Below are positions 1 through 6,366 of a stretch of DNA of 6,368 nucleotides, one piece after another. The notes beneath the pieces are model-generated. The model did no database searches and was not told the DNA's origin. It saw only the letters and a list, made by a program, of their open reading frames with translations. Made by a program: the position numbers and the translations under genes. How positions within the stretch are numbered: the first letter of the stretch is position 1; the number at the start of each line of letters is the position of its first letter. Origin of the DNA: an uncultured Eubacteriales bacterium (GTDB taxonomy: Bacteria > Bacillota > Clostridia > Oscillospirales > CAG-272); NCBI GenBank assembly GCA_934467435.1, contig CAKSLR010000074.1:1-6368 (forward strand). Reading direction: 5' to 3'.

Positions 1-567
1 CTCCTGGTTGTCGTCATCATCGGTCCGATTTTTGAAGAAATCGTTTTCCGCTACGGCGCCATGCGGCTGCTTTTGCCGTATGGGGAAGTTGCCGCCGTCT
101 TTTTCTCTGCCCTTGCCTTCGGGTTGGCGCACGGTAATTTCTTTCAGTTCTTTTATGCGTTTTTGGTCGGTTGCCTGTTTGGCTATGTGTACCTGCGCAC
201 CGGGCGGCTGGCGGATTCGATCCTTTTACACATCTTCTTTAACTTTACAGGTTCGTTTTTGCCCATTTTTCTTCTGCGTGCCGCTAACCTGGACGCGCTG
301 GGGGATGCTGCCACAGCCGACGACCTGATTGCACTGGTCCTGCAAAATCCCCTGCCCTTCCTTTTTCTGCTGCTGTTCGGTCTGCTGTCCTTTGCCGCAT
401 CCGTAGCGGGGGTCATATTTCTCTTGACCTGCTTTCGTCGTGTGAAATTCGCCCCTTCCCCTCTCGGGCGGGAGGATGTGCGCCGTGCTGCGTTCCCGAA
501 TGTCGGCACGGTATTGCTTCTCCTGGTTTCCCTTCTTCTGTTTGCACTTTCTTTTATCACCACCTGA
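1..567 (+). CDS. CPBP family intramembrane glutamic-type protease, 3' part (5' truncated by window edge)
   Basis: The reading frame is open from base 1, so the start lies upstream; 188 residues are visible, ending in TGA at 565-567. It carries all three signature motifs of the CPBP (CAAX protease and bacteriocin-processing, Abi/PF02517) family: EEIVFR at visible residues 12-17 (the catalytic glutamate pair), FGLAH at 40-44, and HIFFN at 77-81. These lie in hydrophobic segments. After a polar loop, two more membrane segments follow (about 116-140 and 170-186), separated by a basic stretch rich in R and K. Proteins of this family are multi-pass membrane enzymes; known members cleave prenylated proteins in eukaryotes or serve bacteriocin processing or immunity. 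No bacteriocin gene is visible here, so the substrate is unknown. The stop codon overlaps the ribosome binding site of the next small ORF, so it is probably cotranscribed with the genes that follow. Confidence 0.92.
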   Translation, partial: LLVVVIIGPIFEEIVFRYGAMRLLLPYGEVAAVFFSALAFGLAHGNFFQFFYAFLVGCLFGYVYLRTGRLADSILLHIFFNFTGSFLPIFLLRAANLDALGDAATADDLIALVLQNPLPFLFLLLFGLLSFAASVAGVIFLLTCFRRVKFAPSPLGREDVRRAAFPNVGTVLLLLVSLLLFALSFITT

Positions 568-571
568 GGAG
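566..571 (+). promoter_or_regulatory. Strong Shine-Dalgarno site for the small ORF at 579
   Basis: GAGGAG overlaps the TGA stop of the CPBP gene and sits 7 bases before an ATG at 579. The match and spacing are as good as those of the confident genes here, and this is the main reason to take the 16-codon ORF seriously. Confidence 0.55.
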
Positions 572-578
572 CGGACAT

Positions 579-629
579 ATGCTGAAACTGACTGCCGGTA
601 AAACCATCACAAGGAGCTTTTTATGTTGA
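579..629 (+). CDS. Candidate 16-residue small ORF (possible leader peptide) overlapping the cysE start
   Basis: ATG at 579 opens a 16-codon frame reading MLKLTAGKTITRSFLC, with TGA at 627-629. It has a strong GAGGAG site 7 bases upstream. It ends 7 bases inside the downstream cysE gene (ATG at 623), and the cysE ribosome binding site (611-616) lies inside it. Ribosomes translating it would therefore run across the cysE initiation region, a layout that suits translational coupling. The last sense codon is the only cysteine codon (TGT), which is notable directly ahead of a cysteine-pathway gene. However, there is no run of Cys codons and no terminator hairpin in 567-623, so classical attenuation is not supported. 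It could also be a chance ORF filling the 55-base gap. Confidence 0.35.
   Translation: MLKLTAGKTITRSFLC
611..616 (+). promoter_or_regulatory. Shine-Dalgarno site fixing the cysE start
   Basis: AAGGAG lies 6 bases before the ATG at 623 and supports that codon as the cysE start. It is embedded in the small ORF at 579-629. Confidence 0.75.
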
Positions 630-1444
630 CCGAAAAACAAAATGAAAGCATTGACCGTGCCGCCCGTTATTTCTCCGAGAAAGGGGAAAAGACCGGCACG
701 CTGCGTCCCGAATTCCGTGCCCGCATCCTGCGGTTTCTCGCGCTGACGCGATCTGCCATGTATCCCACCGTGTACGGGGGAGAAGAAGGGGTGGATCGCG
801 CGGGCAGCCTGCGGGCGGCGGCGCGCGAACTTTCGTTCCTGCTGTGCGAAACGGTGGAAGACCCTGTGCGCCATGACGCCATTCTGCGCGGTTTTTTTGA
901 CGCGCTGCCCGATGTATATGATACCCTGGCAACCGATATCCGCGCCGCCTATGAAGGCGACCCTGCGGCAAAATCCGAGGAAGAGATTCTGCTTGCCTAC
1001 CCGGCGTTTGAAGCCATCAGCATTTACCGGCTGGCACACATCCTTTACACACTGGAAGTACCGCTGATTCCGCGGATGATGACCGAATATGCCCACAAAA
1101 ATACCGGCGTGGATATCCACCCCGGCGCTACCATCGGTCATTCCTTTTTCATCGATCACGCCACCGGCGTGGTGGTGGGGGAAACCTGCCGCATCGGCGA
1201 CCATGTAAAACTCTACCAGGGCGTTACCCTGGGGGCGAAGAGTTTTGAATTGGACGACCAGGGCAACCCGGTCAAAGGCGTCAAACGGCACCCCGATATC
1301 GGCAACCATGTGGTGATTTACGCCGGTGCAACCATTCTCGGCGGCAGCACCGTAATCGGGGATCACTGCGTCATCGGCGGTAACGTATGGCTGACCCATT
1401 CGGTGCCGGCAGGGGAAACGGTCTATTATCACGGCGGGCAGTAA
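623..1444 (+). CDS. cysE: Serine O-acetyltransferase (CysE/EpsC-like)
   Basis: Predicted to transfer acetyl from acetyl-CoA to L-serine, giving O-acetylserine, the committed cytoplasmic step of cysteine synthesis. The 273-aa protein has a helical N-terminal region (about 1-155) and a C-terminal left-handed beta-helix of hexapeptide repeats (about 160-260). Family signatures are clear: DIHPGATIG at 164-172, DHATGVVVGET at 178-188 and KRHPDIG at 221-227. Compared with E. coli CysE, D164 and H179 match the catalytic Asp143/His158 pair with identical spacing, and H223 matches His193. A 9-residue longer loop (about 205-220) between H179 and H223 and the long N-terminal region resemble the EpsC-like branch found in Clostridia and Bacteroidota. 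The protein stops soon after the helix (ending HYHGGQ-like, last residues HGGQ) and lacks the C-terminal isoleucine tail that docks into cysteine synthase in the E. coli enzyme. The start is set by AAGGAG at 611. No cysK is next to it. Function is confident. Confidence 0.95.
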   Translation: MLTEKQNESIDRAARYFSEKGEKTGTLRPEFRARILRFLALTRSAMYPTVYGGEEGVDRAGSLRAAARELSFLLCETVEDPVRHDAILRGFFDALPDVYDTLATDIRAAYEGDPAAKSEEEILLAYPAFEAISIYRLAHILYTLEVPLIPRMMTEYAHKNTGVDIHPGATIGHSFFIDHATGVVVGETCRIGDHVKLYQGVTLGAKSFELDDQGNPVKGVKRHPDIGNHVVIYAGATILGGSTVIGDHCVIGGNVWLTHSVPAGETVYYHGGQ

Positions 1445-1455
1445 CGGCACCGCAG

Positions 1456-1487
1456 AAAAAGGCGGAACCTTCAGGTTCCGCCTTTTT
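1456..1487. terminator. Bidirectional intrinsic terminator between convergent cysE and pdxK
   Basis: A perfect 14-bp inverted repeat: the left arm AAAAAGGCGGAACC at 1456-1469, a 4-base loop at 1470-1473, and the right arm GGTTCCGCCTTTTT at 1474-1487. The GC core is flanked by A5 and T5, so each strand reads as a GC stem followed by a U-tract. It begins 11 bases after the cysE stop. On the - strand it overlaps the coding end of the kinase gene: the last four codons (Lys-Gly-Gly-Thr) form part of one arm, and the TGA stop falls in the loop. Confidence 0.93.
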
Positions 1488-2316
1488 CCGTCAGTTCTCC
1501 GAGCCGCCCCTCAAAACACAGCCCATACCAATGCTCCTCCATCTCCGGCAGGGTATCCTGAATACAATGAGAAAGGAAGCGCATGGCGCGCTCCGCCGCC
1601 GCAGCAAGCGGAACTCCGCGGGAAAGAAAGCCGGTAAACGCCCCGGTAAAAAGATCGCCCGTACCGTGAAAACGGCGGGGAATGTAAGGGGCAAGCGCCC
1701 TGCCTGTCACCCCGTCCTCACCGCGGTAAACCACCGAAATGGTGGTTTCGTCGGCAAGTACGCCGGTAATCAGAATATTTCTGACATCCAGTTCGGCAAG
1801 GCGGGAAAGAATTTCACGCAGCGCCGCCTCGGTGGGGCGGGCGCCGGTATAGGGAACGCCCGCCAGGAGACACGCCTCGGTCAGATTGGGAGTCATGGCG
1901 TCCGCCCCGCGGCAGAATGCGCGCATCCGGGTGACAAAATCGGCATCGTAGATGGAGTAGAACGCACCCTCGTCTCCCATCACGGGGTCTACCACCCGCA
2001 GCGCTCCCTCCCGCATCAGGGGCGGCAGCAGCCGCTGCAAAAGATCCATCTGGGCGGCAGAGGCGAGATAGCCGCTGAGAAACCCGTCAAACCGCACGCC
2101 GAGTGTGGCAAAATGCGAAAGAATCTTCTCCATTTCGTCGCTGAGATCCAGAAACGTATAGCCGGAAAAACCGCCGGTATGCGTAGAAAGCAGAGCGGTA
2201 GGCAACACCACCGTCTCAATGCCCGCTGCGGAAAGCAGCGGCAGCATCACGGTATTGGAACATTGCCCGAGACAGGAAATATCCTGCACGGAAAGAAATC
2301 GTTTCGTTCTTGGCAT
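1471..2316 (-). CDS. pdxK: Pyridoxamine/pyridoxal kinase (ribokinase superfamily, COG2240)
   Basis: Predicted cytoplasmic ATP-dependent kinase that phosphorylates pyridoxal, pyridoxamine or pyridoxine in vitamin B6 salvage, yielding PLP or its precursors. The 281-aa length is typical of the family. The signature HGTGD at 217-221 holds the anion-hole glycines and the catalytic base D221. Other matches are the N-terminal VQDISCLGQCS (10-20), the substrate-side TALLSTHTGG (40-49), DPVMGD at 110-115, and TPNLTEA at 142-148. The start ATG (2316-2314) follows a GAAGGG site at 2327-2322. It is the last gene of the - strand block, 37 bases after the metallo-beta-lactamase gene, and its final codons are built into the shared terminator. 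Some Bacillota members of this family also phosphorylate hydroxymethylpyrimidine of the thiamine pathway; sequence alone does not settle the preferred substrate. Confidence 0.92.
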   Translation of the reverse strand: MPRTKRFLSVQDISCLGQCSNTVMLPLLSAAGIETVVLPTALLSTHTGGFSGYTFLDLSDEMEKILSHFATLGVRFDGFLSGYLASAAQMDLLQRLLPPLMREGALRVVDPVMGDEGAFYSIYDADFVTRMRAFCRGADAMTPNLTEACLLAGVPYTGARPTEAALREILSRLAELDVRNILITGVLADETTISVVYRGEDGVTGRALAPYIPRRFHGTGDLFTGAFTGFLSRGVPLAAAAERAMRFLSHCIQDTLPEMEEHWYGLCFEGRLGELTEKGGT

Positions 2317-2334
2317 GGCACCCTTCTTTTTCCC

Positions 2335-2366
2335 CCCCTCGCAGCGGAGGGGTTTATTTTTGTTTT
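2335..2366 (+). terminator. Possible + strand terminator in the gap between the metallo-beta-lactamase and kinase genes
   Basis: CCCCTC (2335-2340), a 6-base loop, and GAGGGG (2347-2352) form a 6-bp stem followed on the + strand by TTTATTTTTGTTTT (2353-2366). That polarity would stop antisense transcription leaking past the cysE terminator, not the - strand operon. Read on the - strand, the hairpin is followed by G and A residues, so it should not block expression of the kinase, although it lies just before the kinase ribosome binding site. The short stem makes this tentative. Confidence 0.35.
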
Positions 2367-3955
2367 GCCATCAGGGCGCGGATCTGGGAGGCAAACGCCG
2401 CCAGTTCCTTGTTCGGGCGCCCGTGGCTCTCGCGGGCGAGCGCCAGCAGCGCCTCCGCCGCGCTGACCAGATCGCCGTACACCGTAGCGGCGCGCCCGGT
2501 GGGCGTTTCCGCCGTGCGGCGCACGGGAATTCCTTCGGTCACGCGCACAAACCGTTCGGCGGCAAGGTCATACTCCGTTCCGCTGTACGGCGCATATGCC
2601 GTGTAGCCGGCGTCCGATAGCGTCCGGGCAAAATCGGTGACCGCTGCATCTTCCCCATGATTGACAAAAACGGCGCGCGGGCGCTTTCCCATGGCGGCAA
2701 GCCAGGCAAGCAGTCCGTCCCGGTCGGCATGCCCGCTGATACCGGCAAGCGAGCAGATCTCCGCCCTGACTTCAATCTCTTCTCCGAACAGGCGCACCTC
2801 TTCCGCACCGTCCAGGATGGCGCGCCCCAGCGTACCCTCCGACTGATAGCCGACAAAAAGGATTGTACATTCGGGGCGCCAGAGGTTGTGTTTGAGGTGA
2901 TGGCGGATTCGTCCCGCCTCGCACATCCCGCTGGCGGAGATGATGACTTTCGGGCGTTTATCCTGATTGATCGCCCGTGACTCCTCCGGCGTTTCCGCCG
3001 CCACAAGCCCGTCAAAGAAGAACGGGTCTTTTCCGGCGTCAAGCAGGGCAATCGCGTCATCATCCAAAGACTCCCGGTCACACTGCATGAAAATGCGGGT
3101 TGCCGCGCCTGCCAGCGGGCTGTCCATATACACCTTGAAATCGGCAAACTCCGGAAGCCGTTTTTCTTCTTTGATGCGGCGCAGGTTGTAAAGAAGTTCC
3201 TGCGTGCGCCCAACGGCGAACGAAGGGATCACCACATTCCCGTCGCGGTGGAAGGTGCGGCACAGCACGTCGCACAGTGCCCCGATGTGGTCGGTGGCTG
3301 TCTTTTCATGCAGACGGTTACCGTAGGTGGATTCGATCATGACAAAGTCCGCCCCGTCAATGACGGCAGGATCCCGCAAAATGGGGCGGTTCGGATTGCC
3401 GAGATCGCCCGAAAAGACCATCTTCCGCTCTACCCCGCCCTCGGAAAGAAACACCTCAATCGAAGCCGATCCGAGCAGGTGCCCTGCATCCGCAAAACGG
3501 ATGGTGACAAATTCATTGACACGGATCAGGGTACGGTAAGGGCAGGGGCGGAAACGACGCAGAATCGCCTCGGTATCCGCCATATCATAAATCGGCACAT
3601 AAGCTTCCCTGCCCGCGCGCTTCGCCTTGCGGTTCCGCCACTCTGCCTCAAATTCCTGAATGTGTGTACTGTCCCGCAACATAATCTCCGAAAGTGCTGC
3701 CGTCTCATGCGTGGCATACACACTGCCGTGGAACCCGCCGCGCGCAAGCAGCGGCAGGTTGCCCGAATGGTCAATGTGCGCGTGTGTAAGCAGCACCGCA
3801 TCGATTGAGGCAGGGCTGACGGGAAGTTCCTGGTTTTCAAAAATATCCTTCCCCTGTTCCATGCCGCAGTCGATCAAAAGGCGGGTACCGCCGACTTCCA
3901 GCAGTGTACAACTTCCCGTCACCTCATGGGTCGCGCCGAGAAATGTGATCTTCAT
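2354..3955 (-). CDS. Beta-CASP metallo-beta-lactamase protein, ribonuclease-like (CPSF73/RNA-specificity type)
   Basis: A 533-aa protein of the metallo-beta-lactamase superfamily with an inserted beta-CASP domain, a class whose characterised members are zinc-dependent endo- or exoribonucleases of RNA processing and decay. Visible zinc ligands are HAHIDH at 58-63 (H58, H60, D62, H63), H159 in DAGHLLGS, and D184 in FSGDLG. The beta-CASP part (about 205-375) has the acidic motif A at E208 (ESTYG), then SASGMCEAGRIRHHL (340-354) with the motif B histidine, and SGHAD at 407-411 with the motif C histidine H409. The RNA-specificity (RMMBL) segment follows, with VNHGE at 431-435. A further tail (about 465-533) ends in a predicted helix. 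All catalytic residues appear present. ATG at 3955 is preceded by GGAGGAA (3967-3961). It is not RNase J, which is longer and differs in layout. The RNA target cannot be told from sequence. Confidence 0.9.
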   Translation of the reverse strand: MKITFLGATHEVTGSCTLLEVGGTRLLIDCGMEQGKDIFENQELPVSPASIDAVLLTHAHIDHSGNLPLLARGGFHGSVYATHETAALSEIMLRDSTHIQEFEAEWRNRKAKRAGREAYVPIYDMADTEAILRRFRPCPYRTLIRVNEFVTIRFADAGHLLGSASIEVFLSEGGVERKMVFSGDLGNPNRPILRDPAVIDGADFVMIESTYGNRLHEKTATDHIGALCDVLCRTFHRDGNVVIPSFAVGRTQELLYNLRRIKEEKRLPEFADFKVYMDSPLAGAATRIFMQCDRESLDDDAIALLDAGKDPFFFDGLVAAETPEESRAINQDKRPKVIISASGMCEAGRIRHHLKHNLWRPECTILFVGYQSEGTLGRAILDGAEEVRLFGEEIEVRAEICSLAGISGHADRDGLLAWLAAMGKRPRAVFVNHGEDAAVTDFARTLSDAGYTAYAPYSGTEYDLAAERFVRVTEGIPVRRTAETPTGRAATVYGDLVSAAEALLALARESHGRPNKELAAFASQIRALMAKQK

Positions 3956-3960
3956 GAAAA

Positions 3961-3967
3961 TTCCTCC
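3961..3967 (-). promoter_or_regulatory. Shine-Dalgarno site of the beta-CASP gene
   Basis: GGAGGAA on the - strand, 5 bases before the ATG at 3955-3953. A strong site that fixes the start and suggests independent, efficient initiation. Confidence 0.8.
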
Positions 3968-4017
3968 GATTTCATTTTACAAAGGGAAAAAGGAAATGCC
4001 GCAACACTCCCCTCTCC

Positions 4018-4047
4018 GGCACGCGCCCTCTCAGAACAGGCGCTGCC
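4018..4047 (-). other. Hairpin spanning the stop codon of the HD gene
   Basis: GGCA and GCGCC (4018-4021 and 4023-4027, with one bulged C at 4022) pair with GGCGC and TGCC (4039-4047) across an 11-base loop. The TGA stop of the HD gene (4033-4031) lies in the loop. On the - strand no T-tract follows, so it is a weak terminator candidate at best. It could partly uncouple expression or protect an mRNA end in the 74-base gap before the beta-CASP gene. Confidence 0.35.
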
Positions 4048-4684
4048 CGTTGATCACCAGGCGGAAGGGCAGCCCCAGTGTGGCGGCAGCCTTCCGGCAC
4101 AGGGTCATACGGGCAAGAAAAATTTCAAAATAGTCCATCACCGGGCTGATATCGGTGTCAATCTCCAGTGACAGGCGGATCGCGCCATCCACCACCTCCA
4201 GCCGGGAGGATGTCACCGAATAATTGACGCGGTCGTGAATATCGAACGTGGTAATATCGGGGTTCCGCACACGGCTGCGCCGCACATCGCTTTTATCCGC
4301 CAGAATCAAGGCAGCCGCAAGCGGATTGACCGGCACGCCCGTGCCCTCGTCATGATTTCCGATAGCGGTAACGATGGTGGCAATATCCGCGGCGGGCATT
4401 CCCTTGTGTTCCAGGATACGAAAGGCGATGATCGCGCCGCTTTGCGAATGATCGACCCGGTTGACCAGGTTCCCGATATCGTGCAGATAGGCGGCAACCC
4501 GCGCAATTTCCACCGTATGCTCGTCATACCCAAGCGTGCGCAACAGATACGCCGCCGTTTCCGCCACACGGGTCACGTGGGGAAAACTGTGTTCGGTAAA
4601 CCCCAGCGCGCGCAGGGATTCATCCGCCCTTGTAATGTAGATGGAAATTTCTTCGTCTTTTTTGAGTTCTTCCAGGGTAATCAT
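4031..4684 (-). CDS. HD-domain metal-dependent phosphohydrolase, substrate unknown
   Basis: A 217-aa HD-superfamily protein. Candidate metal ligands are H36 (SFPHV), the H68-D69 pair in YLHDIGN (66-72), H79 (VDHSQSG), H111 (IGNHDEGTG) and D130 (LADKSD). This is an HD-GYP-like spacing without a GYP motif. The stretch ILADKSDVRRSRVRN (127-141) and the C-terminal part ending in INGQRLF look like conserved features of a Clostridia family that I recognise but cannot name with a function. HD proteins usually cleave phosphoesters in nucleotides or second messengers. The start is well fixed: ATG overlaps the FAD gene stop as ATGA (4684-4681), with GGGGAGG 7 bases upstream. No signal peptide or membrane segment is visible, so it is probably cytoplasmic. 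A 74-base gap separates it from the beta-CASP gene. Confidence 0.88.
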   Translation of the reverse strand: MITLEELKKDEEISIYITRADESLRALGFTEHSFPHVTRVAETAAYLLRTLGYDEHTVEIARVAAYLHDIGNLVNRVDHSQSGAIIAFRILEHKGMPAADIATIVTAIGNHDEGTGVPVNPLAAALILADKSDVRRSRVRNPDITTFDIHDRVNYSVTSSRLEVVDGAIRLSLEIDTDISPVMDYFEIFLARMTLCRKAAATLGLPFRLVINGQRLF

Positions 4685-6366
4685 GCCTTCGCCTCCCCAC
4701 AGACCTCAAAGGAAAAGAGACGCATATCGGGGTTGCCCCAACTTGTCTTTGGAACCAGCGTCACGCGAACGACCTCCTCTGTCAGCGTATGACGGCAGAG
4801 GCGCTGGTGATTGTCGGTCACGTGCAGGCGGCTCTCGGTACCGTCAGGGTGAGAAAAGATCAGCGTATAATCCCGCACCAGCGTCCGCGGCAAAAAGAAC
4901 CGGGTTTCCTGCAACGGATACGAGCAGGGCATATTGTGATAATCGCGGTTAAGGTCACTGTCAAACACCAACCGCACGCCGCGCAGGGAAACGGGCGCAT
5001 CAAACTCATAGACAATCGGCGTACCCGGCGCACAGGTAAAGAGGTTTTCCTCCCCACGGTCCAGCCCGTTCTGCAGCACACTTGCCGTTGTATGCGCCAG
5101 GCGCGTCAGGGGCGCCACCTCCCGGCGGATGCCGGGCAGCATGCAGTCATCCTCCAAAAGAAGTGCCTGCAATTTCGGAATATCGATCGTAGCGGGCGTG
5201 GTGCCGTCCTCACGCATGACGGCAACGGCGCTTCCCACCGCCTGCCCGAGCAGCGCGCAGGTCGCCATCACCCGGCAAGAAGAGAGCGCCGCGTGCGTCA
5301 CGCTGATATTCCGCCCCGCAAACAGGAGGTTTGGCACCGCCTCGGAATACAGTGCGCGGAACGGAATGCCCCAGGGAGACGGGGCGGGGTGATAGATGGT
5401 GGGGTGCCCCTCCCGGTAACGGAATCCGGCGGGAAAATGGTCGTCCATCGTCCATCCGGCATACGCCACCACATCGGGGAAAGGTCCCCCTGCCAGCACA
5501 TCGCGCTCATTGACCACATACGCACCGCGGTACCGGCGGGATTCCCGCTTGCCGGGCAAAAAGCCCATCCATTCGAGTTCCCAGTTATCCACCCCATGGT
5601 CGCCATGATTTTTCATGTGATCCCAGACGCCGTAGGCAATCTTCAGGAGTTCGTCCCGCAGGCGATCGGTATCGTGAATGCAGTCGTCCTCCCCACCCAA
5701 CTCGATCCACCAGAAGTTAGAGTAAATCCCGTGATCCCGGAACGGCAAACAACGGTCATCGGGGTACGAATACGCCCACTTCGGGGGAACAAAGGTGGTT
5801 TTATGGTCGGTTTCCCGAATCTGAAAAATGCAACTCATGCCCATCGTCTTACGATCCGCCACATCGGGGGGAATGGTCTCCCCGTATTCCGCTTTGGCTT
5901 CCCGCCCGTACATGTAAGGGGCACCGGTCAGAGGTGCCAAGATGGAATCCCCCGAGCAGTCGGCAAACCAGGTGGCGCGGACGGTATGGTAAGTCTCGCT
6001 GTTCAGTTGCCAGCCGGTCACCGAGGCAATGCCCCCATCCTGCATTTCGGCGCTCTGACAGGTGCAGTTGAGCAGCAGAAGCAGATTTTTTTCTTCGATG
6101 GCGGCGCCGTAAAGCACGCCGTCCCACAACGAATAGCGGTGCGACGGGTTGGCATAGAAATTTTCAAGGAAGAGTTCCTCGCAAATACCGCCCTCCCGGT
6201 TGTCTTTCCCGTGGGCGCCGCACACCCACATCCGGATTTCACTTGACGCATTTCCCCCAAGGACGGGGCGATCCTGCATCAGCACGACACGGCAGCCGTG
6301 CCGCGCCGCCGCCAGTGCCGCGCAAAGCCCCGCAAGACCGCCGCCGACAACACAAAGGTCCGCCTG
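4681..6366 (-). CDS. FAD-dependent oxidoreductase (FAD_oxidored/PF12831 type) with C-terminal beta-rich domain, N-terminus beyond window
   Basis: The frame stays open to the window edge, so the GTG at 6285 is not the start; 561 residues are visible. The N-terminal dinucleotide fold is clear: DLCVVGGGLAGLCAAL at visible residues 3-18 (the GxGxxG glycines G8, G10, G13) with the second strand RVVLMQ at 26-31. Then comes LGGNASSEIRMWVCGAHG (36-53), typical of the FAD_oxidored family. ADCSGDS at 135-141 and LFAGRNISVTHAALSSCR (348-365), followed by MATCALLGQAVG, are further FAD-contact motifs. Residues about 448-557 form a separate, mainly beta segment that resembles a galactose-binding-like or discoidin-like module, judged by eye only. 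Related proteins are often found in carbohydrate-use settings; substrate and reaction are unknown here. The gene ends in ATGA overlapping the HD gene. No signal peptide can be judged because the true N-terminus is missing, although the FAD fold begins close to the window edge. Confidence 0.88.
   Translation of the reverse strand, partial: QADLCVVGGGLAGLCAALAAARHGCRVVLMQDRPVLGGNASSEIRMWVCGAHGKDNREGGICEELFLENFYANPSHRYSLWDGVLYGAAIEEKNLLLLLNCTCQSAEMQDGGIASVTGWQLNSETYHTVRATWFADCSGDSILAPLTGAPYMYGREAKAEYGETIPPDVADRKTMGMSCIFQIRETDHKTTFVPPKWAYSYPDDRCLPFRDHGIYSNFWWIELGGEDDCIHDTDRLRDELLKIAYGVWDHMKNHGDHGVDNWELEWMGFLPGKRESRRYRGAYVVNERDVLAGGPFPDVVAYAGWTMDDHFPAGFRYREGHPTIYHPAPSPWGIPFRALYSEAVPNLLFAGRNISVTHAALSSCRVMATCALLGQAVGSAVAVMREDGTTPATIDIPKLQALLLEDDCMLPGIRREVAPLTRLAHTTASVLQNGLDRGEENLFTCAPGTPIVYEFDAPVSLRGVRLVFDSDLNRDYHNMPCSYPLQETRFFLPRTLVRDYTLIFSHPDGTESRLHVTDNHQRLCRHTLTEEVVRVTLVPKTSWGNPDMRLFSFEVCGEAKA
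4692..4698 (-). promoter_or_regulatory. Shine-Dalgarno site of the HD gene inside the FAD gene end
   Basis: GGGGAGG on the - strand, 7 bases before the HD ATG. It is located within the last codons of the FAD oxidoreductase gene and supports translational coupling through the ATGA overlap. Confidence 0.75.

Noticed and set aside
1..567. Bacteriocin immunity or processing role for the CPBP protein
   Set aside because: No bacteriocin precursor, transporter or two-component genes are in view; the only support would be family membership.
567..623. T-box, SAM or other riboswitch upstream of cysE
   Set aside because: The gap is about 55 bases, too short, with no T-box sequence and no terminator/antiterminator pair.
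557..1450. 297-codon - strand ORF antisense to cysE
   Set aside because: It mirrors the hexapeptide-repeat codons of a confident cysE gene and has no domain features of its own.
1387..2466. 359-codon + strand ORF running from cysE through the terminator and across the kinase gene
   Set aside because: It is antisense to the kinase, crosses the strong bidirectional terminator, and its low-complexity basic translation matches no family I recognise.
3248..3808. 186-codon + strand ORF within the beta-CASP gene
   Set aside because: Shadow of a gene that shows all catalytic motifs in the opposite frame.
3974..4004. Possible - strand promoter before the beta-CASP gene (TAAAAT at 3979-3974, TTGCGG at 4004-3999)
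   Set aside because: The -10-like box is good, but the -35-like box matches only TTG of the consensus and the spacing is 19 bases. This is not enough to claim an internal promoter, though one is possible in this AT-richer gap.
4789..6246. 485-codon + strand ORF antisense to the FAD oxidoreductase
   Set aside because: It lies wholly inside a gene with unmistakable FAD motifs, its translation is Arg/His/Pro-rich without recognisable domains, and it has no convincing ribosome binding site. Long antisense frames are expected in GC-biased coding sequence.
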